In this document: positions 6,065 to 13,284 of the stretch, piece by piece | How positions within the stretch are numbered: position 1 is the first letter of the stretch | How the letters are laid out: every line of letters starts with the position of its first letter | NCBI GenBank assembly: GCA_036782755.1 | Contig: DAIPYL010000042.1 | Location: forward strand, 1-13,940 | Direction: 5' to 3' | Origin: Jeotgalicoccus sp036782755 | Lineage (GTDB): Bacteria; Bacillota; Bacilli; Staphylococcales; Salinicoccaceae | Length of the DNA: 13,940 nt | Program-made: the position numbers and the translations under genes | Notes under the pieces: generated by a model | Seen by the model: the letters and a program-made list of their open reading frames with translations, nothing else | What the model was told of the DNA's origin: nothing | Database searches by the model: none

Positions 6065-7212
6065 TAAATCAGTCCTTCTTCAGTTAAATCTTTAGCAGCA
6101 GTTTCGATGCTGTCATTTCCAGCTTTATTTTTAAGCGGTGAGAATTCACCTTTTCTGTCTACCTGTAATGTGTTGTGTTTATCAGCATACTTAAATGCGT
6201 CGAAGTAGAACTTCTCAAACTTCAGTACTTCCTCTTTCACAACCGATAACTCACCGTCAAGGTGTTCCAATTTTTTCAGGGCCAGATGGTAAGGCATTTC
6301 ACCGTCAGCTGCTTTGTTTAAAAAGTTTGTTGAGTACATGTGGATACCAATATTGGCATTCGTGAATTTATCTTCGCTGCCTGCAGGCAGTTCTGTATAT
6401 TCAACAACACCTTTGTCACCGTTCATTATTGCCAGACGGCCGACCGATTCACCTGATTTTGGTGTAATTGATTTCGATGTAATATCGTTGTTTTCTGTAA
6501 CGTGAAGGCCGACAAGTGCCGGATCAAGCACCTTAACTACAACGTTGTCGACGTTATTCATAAATACGTGCTGCACGCCGTTCGCTTCCATTTCATGAAG
6601 CATGCCGCTGTTCTTTAATGAACTGAAGATACCGCCGTTGCCGTTAGGCGTCAGCATAATATCTTTGTCAGCAGTCAGCATCAGTTCGCCGTCTTTAGTT
6701 AATGGCGGGAAGTGCTCCTGTTTAAAGAAATGAATGTTTTCTTCAGGCACATTAAAGAATCCGTGCTCTTTAAAGAAGAGAAGCGTTTCTTCATGATTTA
6801 TATCACTCGTCATGATGTACCAGTGAACTTTCAGTTCGCCTGCTTCATTTTTATACTTGAGGATTTGCCTTGCCTGCAGTTCGAATAATGATACACCGTC
6901 AAAAGAGAATGTTCCTTTCGGACCCGGGTGCTCAAGTCTGGTACCCTGACCGCCGGCCATCAGCACAACTGCAACTTCACCATCGCGAACTGCTTTGTCT
7001 GCCGCTTCACTTACAGCGTTAAGATCAAGTTCTGATTTAAGGACATAAGGGACTTCTTCTACTGAAGATAAATCCACTTCTGTCTGATTCACATATGTTT
7101 TATCGTAAACACTTTCGACAGTTTTAATATCGAGTGCATCAAATTGTTCTTTTACTTCATTCTGCTTAGTTTCTTCAAGCTTGCTGTATTGCGGAATCCA
7201 TTTTTCAATCAT
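6064..7212 (-). CDS. UDPGP-type UTP-sugar-1-phosphate uridylyltransferase (UAP1-like)
   Basis: 382 aa. The nucleotide-binding signature VVLMAGGQGTRLEHPGPKG lies at residues 82-100. TPNGNGGIF at 188-196 matches the sugar-binding loop of UDP-GlcNAc pyrophosphorylases, and NNVDN at 219-223 supplies the metal-binding Asp. KSITPK at 247-252 matches a further family block. These proteins make UDP-sugars from UTP and sugar-1-phosphate in the cytosol. Whether the substrate here is GlcNAc-1-P, GalNAc-1-P or glucose-1-P cannot be told. It is distinct from bifunctional GlmU, as there is no left-handed β-helix domain. It starts 15 nt after pdp with AGGAG upstream and is coupled to the HlyIII gene downstream. 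Confidence 0.88.
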   Translation of the reverse strand: MIEKWIPQYSKLEETKQNEVKEQFDALDIKTVESVYDKTYVNQTEVDLSSVEEVPYVLKSELDLNAVSEAADKAVRDGEVAVVLMAGGQGTRLEHPGPKGTFSFDGVSLFELQARQILKYKNEAGELKVHWYIMTSDINHEETLLFFKEHGFFNVPEENIHFFKQEHFPPLTKDGELMLTADKDIMLTPNGNGGIFSSLKNSGMLHEMEANGVQHVFMNNVDNVVVKVLDPALVGLHVTENNDITSKSITPKSGESVGRLAIMNGDKGVVEYTELPAGSEDKFTNANIGIHMYSTNFLNKAADGEMPYHLALKKLEHLDGELSVVKEEVLKFEKFYFDAFKYADKHNTLQVDRKGEFSPLKNKAGNDSIETAAKDLTEEGLI

Positions 7213-7227
7213 GTTTTTTCTCCTAAC

Positions 7228-8529
7228 TTATGAAGTAATAATACGTTTGATGAGCTGAGTTTTCTTCTGTTCTTTACCTAAGTGGTAGCTGGCTGTAATT
7301 TTCTGAACAACATTTTCCACGTTTTCAGTGTTCGATGCAATTTTAGCAATCACATCGCCTTTGTTTACGTAGTCGCCGACTTTCTTTTCAAGGACAATAC
7401 CGACCGCAAGGTCGATTTGATCTTCTTTAGTCTGACGTCCCGCACCAAGAAGCGATGCTGCAACACCGATATTTTCTGCATCGATGACTTCAACGTATCC
7501 TTCTTCATCTGAAGTTACATCGCAGTGGTATTCTGCCTGCGGCAGATTTTCAGGATTGTCGACAAGTGAACCGTCGCCGCCCTGGTTGTTAACGAATACT
7601 TTAAATTTCTCTAAAGCACTGCCGTCTTTAATAACCGCTTCAAGCATCGTGCGTGCTTCTTCAAGATCTTTCGCTTTTCCGCCGACAACTGCCATCTGCG
7701 CTGCAAGCGTTAATGATAATTCAGTTAAGTCTTCAGGACCTTCGCCTTTAAGCGTATCAATGGCTTCTTTAACTTCGTTCGCATTACCGACAGCATAGCC
7801 GAGCGGCTCTTCCATGCTTGAAATAATCGCCATCGTGCGGCGGCCGACATCATTACCGATGCGTACCATTGTTTCAGCAAGTGCGACTGCATCTTCCTCA
7901 GTCTTCATGAATGCACCATCTCCGACTTTAACATCGAGTACAATCGCATCTGCACCTGCAGCAATTTTCTTACTCATAATTGAGCTTGCGATTAGCGGGA
8001 TAGAGTTTACCGTTGCTGTAACATCGCGTAATGCGTAGATTAATTTATCAGCAGGAGTCAGGTTGCCGGACTGTCCGATAACTGCAACTTTGTCCTGGTT
8101 AACAAGGTTTACGAAATCGTCCTGAGTCAGTTCAACGTGGAATCCTTTTAAAGCTTCAAGCTTATCAATGGTTCCGCCTGTATGGCCGAGACCGCGTCCG
8201 CTCATTTTTGCAACCGGAACGTCAAGTGCTGCAACTAAAGGTGCAAGCACTAATGTCGTCGTGTCGCCGACACCGCCTGTAGAGTGTTTATCAACTTTAA
8301 TACCGTCGATTGCTGACAAATCAATCTGGTCGCCGGAGTTGACCATTGCCATCGTCAGGTTAGCTGATTCCTCAGGTGTCATATCGTTGAAGAATACAGC
8401 CATTAGTAAAGCTGATGCCTGATAGTCAGGAATTTCTCCATTTGTATATCCGTTAATGAAGAATTCGATTTCTTCTTTAGTCAGTTCTTTGTTGTCACGC
8501 TTGTTAGCGATAATGTCTACCATTCTCAT
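7228..8529 (-). CDS. pdp: Pyrimidine-nucleoside phosphorylase
   Basis: 433 aa, full family length. It reversibly splits uridine, thymidine and deoxyuridine with phosphate, yielding the base and (deoxy)ribose-1-phosphate for salvage. The phosphate-binding KHSTGGVGD is at residues 81-89 and the family signature SGRGLGHTGGTIDKLE at 110-125. A C-terminal PYNP domain (about 345-420) follows the α/β domain. The N-terminus MRMVDII matches Bacillus and Staphylococcus Pdp as I remember them. AAGGAG precedes the chosen ATG, and the in-frame ATG two codons later is too far from it. It lies 15 nt after the small unknown gene and 15 nt before the uridylyltransferase gene, so one operon is likely. Confidence 0.96.
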   Translation of the reverse strand: MRMVDIIANKRDNKELTKEEIEFFINGYTNGEIPDYQASALLMAVFFNDMTPEESANLTMAMVNSGDQIDLSAIDGIKVDKHSTGGVGDTTTLVLAPLVAALDVPVAKMSGRGLGHTGGTIDKLEALKGFHVELTQDDFVNLVNQDKVAVIGQSGNLTPADKLIYALRDVTATVNSIPLIASSIMSKKIAAGADAIVLDVKVGDGAFMKTEEDAVALAETMVRIGNDVGRRTMAIISSMEEPLGYAVGNANEVKEAIDTLKGEGPEDLTELSLTLAAQMAVVGGKAKDLEEARTMLEAVIKDGSALEKFKVFVNNQGGDGSLVDNPENLPQAEYHCDVTSDEEGYVEVIDAENIGVAASLLGAGRQTKEDQIDLAVGIVLEKKVGDYVNKGDVIAKIASNTENVENVVQKITASYHLGKEQKKTQLIKRIITS

Positions 8530-8544
8530 TGTAAAGTACTCCTT

Positions 8545-8865
8545 CTATTTAGACGTTGCCGTCCATTCCTTTTTATTTTTATAACGTTTCGTATGCGCAT
8601 AAATATTCTCTGCTGCATAATCCTCATTAGTATACACTGTTATATCGAAATATGTCCCATTTTCACTGTGACGTTCTTCAGTGTAAGTATCTTTCAAATG
8701 AACAAACAAATTTTTCATTGCTGTCTGGTCAAGACTCGGATATTCACGTAAAATCCTCTTCTGCAGTTCGCCGTTATTATCGAGTACTTCCTGCACGACG
8801 ATAACAAACGACTCATCATCCTTAATCACATCATCAAAAATATTAGTCTGTCCGCGTTCAGCCAT
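8545..8865 (-). CDS. Small conserved-looking protein of unknown function (106 aa), head of the pdp operon
   Basis: I do not recognise this protein. The longest frame opens at 8901 (118 aa), but that ATG has no ribosome binding site. The ATG at 8865 is preceded by AAGGGGGG with a 7-nt gap and gives a 106-aa protein starting MAERGQTNIFDD. It is soluble, has no signal peptide, membrane segment or cysteine, is acidic at the N-terminal end and basic at the C-terminal end. A strand-helix-strand pattern can be guessed: a strand around ESFVIVVQEVL (18-28), a helix around residues 45-60 and a strand around YFDITVY (71-77). It lies 15 nt upstream of pdp in the same direction, so it is probably co-transcribed with nucleoside salvage. 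No function is claimed. Confidence 0.75.
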   Translation of the reverse strand: MAERGQTNIFDDVIKDDESFVIVVQEVLDNNGELQKRILREYPSLDQTAMKNLFVHLKDTYTEERHSENGTYFDITVYTNEDYAAENIYAHTKRYKNKKEWTATSK

Positions 8866-8870
8866 CGTAA

Positions 8871-8880
8871 GTCCCCCCTT
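8871..8880 (-). promoter_or_regulatory. Ribosome binding site that decides the start of the 106-aa gene
   Basis: On the minus strand AAGGGGGGAC lies 7 nt from the ATG at 8865. The upstream in-frame ATG at 8901 is preceded only by an A-rich stretch without a Shine-Dalgarno match, so the downstream start is preferred. Confidence 0.75.
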
Positions 8881-8921
8881 CTCTTTAACAGGCATATCCA
8901 TTTCATCTTTTTAATATCTTC

Positions 8922-8927
8922 ATTATA
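8922..8927 (-). promoter_or_regulatory. Candidate -10 box of the pdp operon
   Basis: TATAAT on the minus strand, 57 nt upstream of the 8865 start, inside the divergent intergenic region. The hexamer 17 nt upstream (TATGAA) is a poor -35, so the promoter call is weak. On the plus strand the same bases read TATACT (8924-8929), which could serve the divergent dehydrogenase gene. The two promoters may overlap. Confidence 0.3.
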
Positions 8928-8978
8928 CTTAAAATATGTCACAATTCATAACATGAACTTAAATCAGGAGGTACAAAT

Positions 8979-9698
8979 ATGCAGGATTTACATGGGAAAA
9001 ATGCTTTGGTTACCGGCGGCTCAAGAGGAATCGGTTTAAAAACCGCTCAGGCGCTGGCAGATAACGGCGTTAACGTTGCAATCGTCGGGCGTAATAACGA
9101 CTCTTTAAAGGACGCGCTTTTAACATTGGAGAAAAAAGATGTGAAAGCGATTGCCATCAGCGGCGATGTTTCTGTTAAAGAAGATGTACAGAATATCGTT
9201 GCCGAAGTAATAGCAGATTTCGGGCAAATCGATATACTGATTAATAATGCGGGGATTATGGGAAACGGCAGTTTCTTCGATGATAATGAAGAGATGTTCC
9301 GCCAGATGCTCGATGTCAACGTGTTCGGTATGTACTATATGATGAAAGAAGTTCTTCCTCATATGAAAGAACAGAATTCAGGCGATGTTGTTAATATCGC
9401 ATCAGTATCGGGACTTCGTTCTTCGGCAGGCAGCGCATTGTATTCAGCAACTAAACATGCCGTCATCGGATTAACTGAAGGTGTGATGCGTGAAGTGCGC
9501 AAGAACAATATCCGTGTACAGTATTTAACACCATCGGCAGTGCTGACAGATTTAATCGGTACGCCGTCACTCGATCCTGAAACGATGACTCACCCTGAAG
9601 ATATTGCTGATATTATCGTCAATCAGCTGAAAATTCATCCGCGTACGTTCGTTAAGAACAGCGAAATGTGGGCGACTAACCCGCAGAGTGCGGAGTAA
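8979..9698 (+). CDS. Short-chain dehydrogenase/reductase, FabG-like
   Basis: 239 aa, classical SDR size. The cofactor motif TGGSRGIG is at residues 12-19 and NNAG at 89-92. The catalytic tetrad is N114, S142, Y155 and K159 (YSATK), so the active site is complete. R38 in VGRNN after the second β-strand favours NADP(H). The fold is that of 3-oxoacyl-ACP reductase, but many SDRs with other substrates look the same, and the gene is not in a fatty-acid cluster, so the substrate is open. An ideal AGGAGG seven nucleotides before the ATG fixes the start. It is transcribed alone, divergently from the pdp operon, and ends at a strong terminator. Confidence 0.9.
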   Translation: MQDLHGKNALVTGGSRGIGLKTAQALADNGVNVAIVGRNNDSLKDALLTLEKKDVKAIAISGDVSVKEDVQNIVAEVIADFGQIDILINNAGIMGNGSFFDDNEEMFRQMLDVNVFGMYYMMKEVLPHMKEQNSGDVVNIASVSGLRSSAGSALYSATKHAVIGLTEGVMREVRKNNIRVQYLTPSAVLTDLIGTPSLDPETMTHPEDIADIIVNQLKIHPRTFVKNSEMWATNPQSAE

Positions 9699-9716
9699 AT
9701 TATAATTTTAAAATCA

Positions 9717-9751
9717 CCGTTTGGAGAGCTTGCTTTCCAAACGGTTTTTTT
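9717..9751 (+). terminator. Intrinsic terminator after the dehydrogenase gene
   Basis: A 12-bp stem (9717-9728 with 9733-9744, one G-U pair) with loop CTTG, followed by seven T (9745-9751). It lies 18 nt after the stop codon and separates this gene from the metal transporter operon. Confidence 0.93.
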
Positions 9752-9771
9752 ATGTCTTTACATTATTTGGT

Positions 9772-9800
9772 TTGACTAAATTAAAAGTTTAGGGTAACCT
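9772..9800 (+). promoter_or_regulatory. Tentative promoter of the mntABCD operon
   Basis: TTGACT (9772-9777) is a good -35. At 17-nt spacing the -10 would be TAACCT (9795-9800), a weak match that lies inside the MntR-type operator. An alternative TAATAA at 9800 is too far away. The operator overlap fits a repressor blocking RNA polymerase, but the exact -10 is uncertain. Confidence 0.4.
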
Positions 9801-9802
9801 AA
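9789..9802. promoter_or_regulatory. MntR/SirR-type operator upstream of the metal transporter
   Basis: TTAGGGTAACCTAA is an inverted repeat TTAGG-N4-CCTAA of the kind bound by DtxR-family Mn/Fe regulators of staphylococci (SirR/MntR). It lies 30 nt upstream of the lipoprotein start and overlaps the presumed -10. The matching regulator gene is at the end of the same gene cluster, so the operon is probably shut off when manganese is plentiful. Confidence 0.75.
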
Positions 9803-9832
9803 TAATATTCAATTATATAAAGGAGTTTCTTT

Positions 9833-10747
9833 ATGAAGAAGATACTTTTACTGACATTAACAATGTTTTTCCTTACTGGATGCAGCAATGAAACAGCAGC
9901 TGATAACGATAAACCGAAGCTTGCGGTAACGACGACGTTTATCAATGACATGGTTGCTGTTTTGGAAGATGATGTGGACGGCTTTAATACAGAAATGATT
10001 ATTCCTGCCGGCGAAGATCCACACGTTTATGAGCCGAAAGCGAGTGATCTCCGTGTACTTGGCAATGCAGATGTAACGCTTTATCACGGCTTAAACTTTG
10101 AAGGAAGAATGACAGATGTTTTAACTGAAGGCGTTTCTATTACTGAAGGTTTCCGCTATGAAAACCTCGGGGAGATGGAGGAGGAAGACGGCACAGTTGC
10201 AGATCCGCATTTCTGGTTCGATATCGAATTATATAAACAGGCATTCACTGCTGTTAAAGAAACGTTAGCCGAACATAATCCCGATGATGCTGAGCTGTAT
10301 GAGAAAAATTATGAGGCTTATATTACAGAACTGGATAAATTAAACCAGTTCGTTACTGACCGGATTAATGAAATTCCCGAAGACTCGCGAATGCTGATTA
10401 CGCCTCACGATGCTTTCGGCTACCTTGAGAGCAGCTATGATATCGAGGTGCATGCACCGCAGGGGTTCTCTACGGACAGCGAAGTGTCGAATAATCAGAT
10501 TCAGGCAACTGCAGAGCTGATTACGGACAATAATATTAAATCAATTTTTGTTGAAACGACGACGAACTCCGACCGCATGATCCGCCTGCAAGAAATCGTC
10601 AGCTCACAGGGCGGCGACGTTGAAGTCATCAGCGGTAAAGACAAAGAACTGCTGTCTGATTCACTCGCACCGGAAGGCAGTCCCGGCGATACGTACTTAA
10701 CGATGTACCGCCACAACATTAATATTATTGCCGACCATTTAAAATAA
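9833..10747 (+). CDS. mntA: Manganese ABC transporter substrate-binding lipoprotein (TroA-like)
   Basis: 304 aa. A short lipoprotein signal ends in the lipobox LTGC, with C17 as the lipid-anchored residue. The rest is a cluster A-I (ZnuA/TroA/MntC) metal-binding protein that holds the metal at the outer membrane face and hands it to the permease. Presumed ligands are H64 (DPHVYEP), H126 (DPHFWFD), H192 (TPHDAFGY) and D276 (SDSLAPEG). The spacing of 62, 66 and 84 residues fits the His3-Asp set of TroA better than the His2-Glu-Asp of PsaA/MntC. There is no His-rich loop between the first two ligands, where zinc-specific ZnuA/AdcA proteins carry one; a Glu-rich stretch (114-119) is there instead. 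Manganese is inferred from this and from the MntR-like partner. AAGGAG precedes the start. Confidence 0.9.
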   Translation: MKKILLLTLTMFFLTGCSNETAADNDKPKLAVTTTFINDMVAVLEDDVDGFNTEMIIPAGEDPHVYEPKASDLRVLGNADVTLYHGLNFEGRMTDVLTEGVSITEGFRYENLGEMEEEDGTVADPHFWFDIELYKQAFTAVKETLAEHNPDDAELYEKNYEAYITELDKLNQFVTDRINEIPEDSRMLITPHDAFGYLESSYDIEVHAPQGFSTDSEVSNNQIQATAELITDNNIKSIFVETTTNSDRMIRLQEIVSSQGGDVEVISGKDKELLSDSLAPEGSPGDTYLTMYRHNINIIADHLK

Positions 10748-10759
10748 GGAGGTTCAGCA

Positions 10760-11494
10760 ATGATTGAACATGCAATCAGTACAAAAAATCTGAGCGTGGC
10801 TTACAGCGATAAACCGGTGATCTGGAAACTGGATATCGATGTTGAAAAAGGCAGCCGAACAGCAATTGTCGGTCCGAATGGCGCCGGAAAATCCACATTG
10901 ATTAAAGCGATTATGAAATTAGTCAAACCTGTCTCAGGTGAATCTGCGGTTTCAGGCAGCACGCATAAATCTGCGCTTAAGGAAGTGGCTTACGTACCGC
11001 AAAAAGGTGAAGTGAACTGGGATTTCCCTGCCACCGTTTTTGATGTCGTGCTTATGGGCCGCTATGTTCATAAAGGATTATTCAAGCGTCCGAATAAACA
11101 GGATAAAGAGATTGCGCTTCAGGCACTTAAGACGATGAAGATGACACAGTTTAAAGAACGGCAGATTTCAGAGCTCTCCGGCGGACAGCGCCAGCGTGTC
11201 TTTTTAGCACGTGCCATTGCGCATGATGCGAACATTTATATTATGGACGAACCGCTTCAGGGGATTGATATTACGACAGAAAAACTGATTATCGACACGA
11301 TGAAGAAACTGCAGGCTGATGGCAAGACGTTTTTAGTCGTGCACCATAACCTGAATACAGTACCCGACTATTTTAACCGGGTCATTATATTAAATAAGGA
11401 AATTATCGCAGCCGGTCCGGTGGAAGACGTCTGGACAGAAGATAATATTAATGCGGCATATTATGAAAAGAGTGATGAGCCATGGACATCCTGA
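10760..11494 (+). CDS. mntB: Manganese ABC transporter ATP-binding protein
   Basis: 244 aa, the usual size. It powers uptake by ATP hydrolysis at the cytoplasmic face. Walker A GPNGAGKST is at 38-46, the Q-loop at Q81, the ABC signature LSGGQRQRV at 139-147, Walker B IYIMDEP at 159-165 and the switch His at 194/195. The D-loop reads LQGID. AAGGAGG lies seven nucleotides before the ATG, 12 nt after the lipoprotein gene. The 3' end overlaps the first permease gene by 13 nt. All catalytic motifs are intact. Confidence 0.95.
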   Translation: MIEHAISTKNLSVAYSDKPVIWKLDIDVEKGSRTAIVGPNGAGKSTLIKAIMKLVKPVSGESAVSGSTHKSALKEVAYVPQKGEVNWDFPATVFDVVLMGRYVHKGLFKRPNKQDKEIALQALKTMKMTQFKERQISELSGGQRQRVFLARAIAHDANIYIMDEPLQGIDITTEKLIIDTMKKLQADGKTFLVVHHNLNTVPDYFNRVIILNKEIIAAGPVEDVWTEDNINAAYYEKSDEPWTS

Positions 11495-12357
11495 CAAGTT
11501 ATTCTTTTCTGATCGTCGCAATCGGCACCGTTATTTTATCTGCAGCGGCAGGTATCGTCGGTTCAATCAGTGTTATTAAAGGACAGAGCTTAATCGGTGA
11601 TGCGATTGGCCATGCAACATTTCCCGGTGTCGTGCTCGCATTTATGCTGTTTAACGTCATGGAAACTTCCGTGCTTGTTATCGGCGCTGTGCTGTTTGGG
11701 ATTATCGCTTTTCAGCTGATTCATGTCATTACCGATTTTTCCAAAATTACATTAGACAGTGCACTTGCATTAGTACTGTCCGGATTTTTCGGTCTCGGCA
11801 TGGCATTGAAAAGTTACGTACAGGGCAATCCGAATTTCAGCGGTACACAGGGAATCGATGATTTTATTTTCGGCCAGGCTGCATATATGTTAAAAAGCGA
11901 CGTGTATTTAATTATCGCAGCGTCTGTTATCAGTCTCGTGCTCTTTTTCTTTTATTATCAGCAGCTCAGAATTTATACGTTTGATCCGATATACGCCCGC
12001 ACTGTCGGCATCAGCATCAGATTTATGAATGTGCTTGTGCTTGCTGTGACAATTATGCTGATTGCGGTCGGTTTAAAAGCGGTCGGCGCTGTGCTGATCG
12101 TTAATATATTAATTGCACCCGCGGTTACCGGCACGCTGTGGTCGAATAAGTTTATGACCGTATTGATTATCGCGGCAGTTTCCGGCGGGATGTCGGCATT
12201 TATCGGCACATATATTTCGACAGCTTTAACCGGCATCGCAACAGGACCTGCAATTATACTTGCGCTCAGCATATGTGTGATTTTCTCCATGCTGTTTGCG
12301 CCTAAAGGTATTTTTGCTAAACAGAGACGTTTAAGGAAGCTGGGTGAAGCCGCATGA
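11482..12357 (+). CDS. mntC: Manganese ABC transporter permease (ABC-3 family), first subunit
   Basis: 291 aa, with about eight to nine hydrophobic segments spread over the length. Family blocks include SLIGDAIGHATFPGVVLAF near residues 36-54, the cytoplasmic FIFGQAAYML near 128-137, and the conserved GLKAVGAVLIVNILIAPA near 197-214. The start overlaps the ATPase gene by 13 nt and the end overlaps the second permease gene by 4 nt, so translation is coupled. With the second permease it would form the membrane channel. The symbol follows the Bacillus mntABCD scheme; in Staphylococcus the letters are used differently. Confidence 0.92.
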   Translation: MDILTSYSFLIVAIGTVILSAAAGIVGSISVIKGQSLIGDAIGHATFPGVVLAFMLFNVMETSVLVIGAVLFGIIAFQLIHVITDFSKITLDSALALVLSGFFGLGMALKSYVQGNPNFSGTQGIDDFIFGQAAYMLKSDVYLIIAASVISLVLFFFYYQQLRIYTFDPIYARTVGISIRFMNVLVLAVTIMLIAVGLKAVGAVLIVNILIAPAVTGTLWSNKFMTVLIIAAVSGGMSAFIGTYISTALTGIATGPAIILALSICVIFSMLFAPKGIFAKQRRLRKLGEAA

Positions 12358-13223
12358 TCGAAGTATTTTTAGTGCTTTTAGTGACCGCTCTCGCCTCCAG
12401 TCTGCTCGGCGTGTTTCTGGTGTTAAAAGGACAGGCCATGACAACCGATGCCATCAGTCATACGATACTGCTCGGCATCGTTATCGCATTTTTCATTACT
12501 AATGATTTACGCTCACCGCTGTTAATTGTCGGAGCGGCAGTTATCGGGCTGATTACTGTTTATCTGATAGAACTCGTTACGTCATCCGGTATGATGAAAC
12601 AGGACGCTGCAATTGGCATTGTTTTTACTGCTTTGTTTGCAGGCGCAGTTATTTTAGTTTCGCGCTATGCAGATGATGTTCATCTTGATATCGATGTCGT
12701 GCTGATGGGCCAGGTATTATTCGCACCTTTAAACAGAATAGATATTCTTGGTGTGAGTCTGCCTTACGCGCTCGTACAGCTGACTGTTGTATTGATTATT
12801 AATGTACTGTTCGTGCTGATATTTTATAAAGAACTCAAAGTCACGAGCTTTGACCCGGTTTATGCTGCAGCTGCCGGAATCAGTACAACGCTGATTTATT
12901 ATCTGCTGATGACACTCGTATCCGTTACAGCGGTAACAGCATTTGATGCAGTGGGCTCCATTCTCGTTATAAGCTTTTTTGTCGCACCGGCAATTACTGC
13001 TTACCTTGTCACCAAACGTTTATCCCACATGATTTGGCTGACACTGATTACTGCAGCATTCAACAGTCTCGCCGGCTGCACGTTTGGATACTTTACCGAT
13101 ATTTCAATATCCGGCAGTGTAGCGTCCGTTTCACTTATGACGTTTTTAGCAGTGTTCTTTTTTAATAAAAACGGCTGGATTAGGAAAACTTTAAAATCAC
13201 GCCGTATGCTCCGGGAAATTTAA
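12354..13223 (+). CDS. mntD: Manganese ABC transporter permease (ABC-3 family), second subunit
   Basis: 289 aa, same family as the preceding gene. Shared blocks are MTTDAISHTILLGIVIAF near residues 23-40, VVLMGQVLFAPL near 116-127 and FDAVGSILVISFFVAPA near 198-214. About eight hydrophobic segments are present. The start lies in the ATGA overlap with the first permease. Having two different permease genes matches the Bacillus mntABCD and treponemal troABCD type; the staphylococcal mntABC has one. The gap to the regulator gene is 61 nt and contains no terminator hairpin, so the regulator could be read from the same transcript. Confidence 0.92.
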   Translation: MIEVFLVLLVTALASSLLGVFLVLKGQAMTTDAISHTILLGIVIAFFITNDLRSPLLIVGAAVIGLITVYLIELVTSSGMMKQDAAIGIVFTALFAGAVILVSRYADDVHLDIDVVLMGQVLFAPLNRIDILGVSLPYALVQLTVVLIINVLFVLIFYKELKVTSFDPVYAAAAGISTTLIYYLLMTLVSVTAVTAFDAVGSILVISFFVAPAITAYLVTKRLSHMIWLTLITAAFNSLAGCTFGYFTDISISGSVASVSLMTFLAVFFFNKNGWIRKTLKSRRMLREI

Positions 13224-13284
13224 TTTGCCTGTTCCGTAAAAGTTCTTCATAATTAAAGTTGAATTTTGTGAATGGAGGGTTATA

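Noticed and set aside
7484..8422. Several plus-strand frames of 74-104 aa opposite pdp
   Set aside because: They mirror the strong codon bias of pdp on the other strand and have no ribosome binding sites or recognisable domains.
8945..8957. Small palindrome TTCAT-AAC-ATGAA in the divergent region before the dehydrogenase gene
   Set aside because: Arms of only five A/T-rich bases are expected by chance, and no second copy or partner was seen.
9752..9832. Manganese riboswitch (yybP-ykoY) upstream of the transporter
   Set aside because: Only about 80 nt separate the previous terminator from the start codon and no matching stem-loops are visible; a protein operator explains the region.
9833..13223. 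Zinc transporter (ZnuABC/AdcABC) identity for the ABC importer
   Set aside because: The binding protein lacks a His-rich loop, the operator is MntR/SirR-like rather than Zur-like, and the linked regulator has manganese-type ligands. Zinc is not fully excluded.
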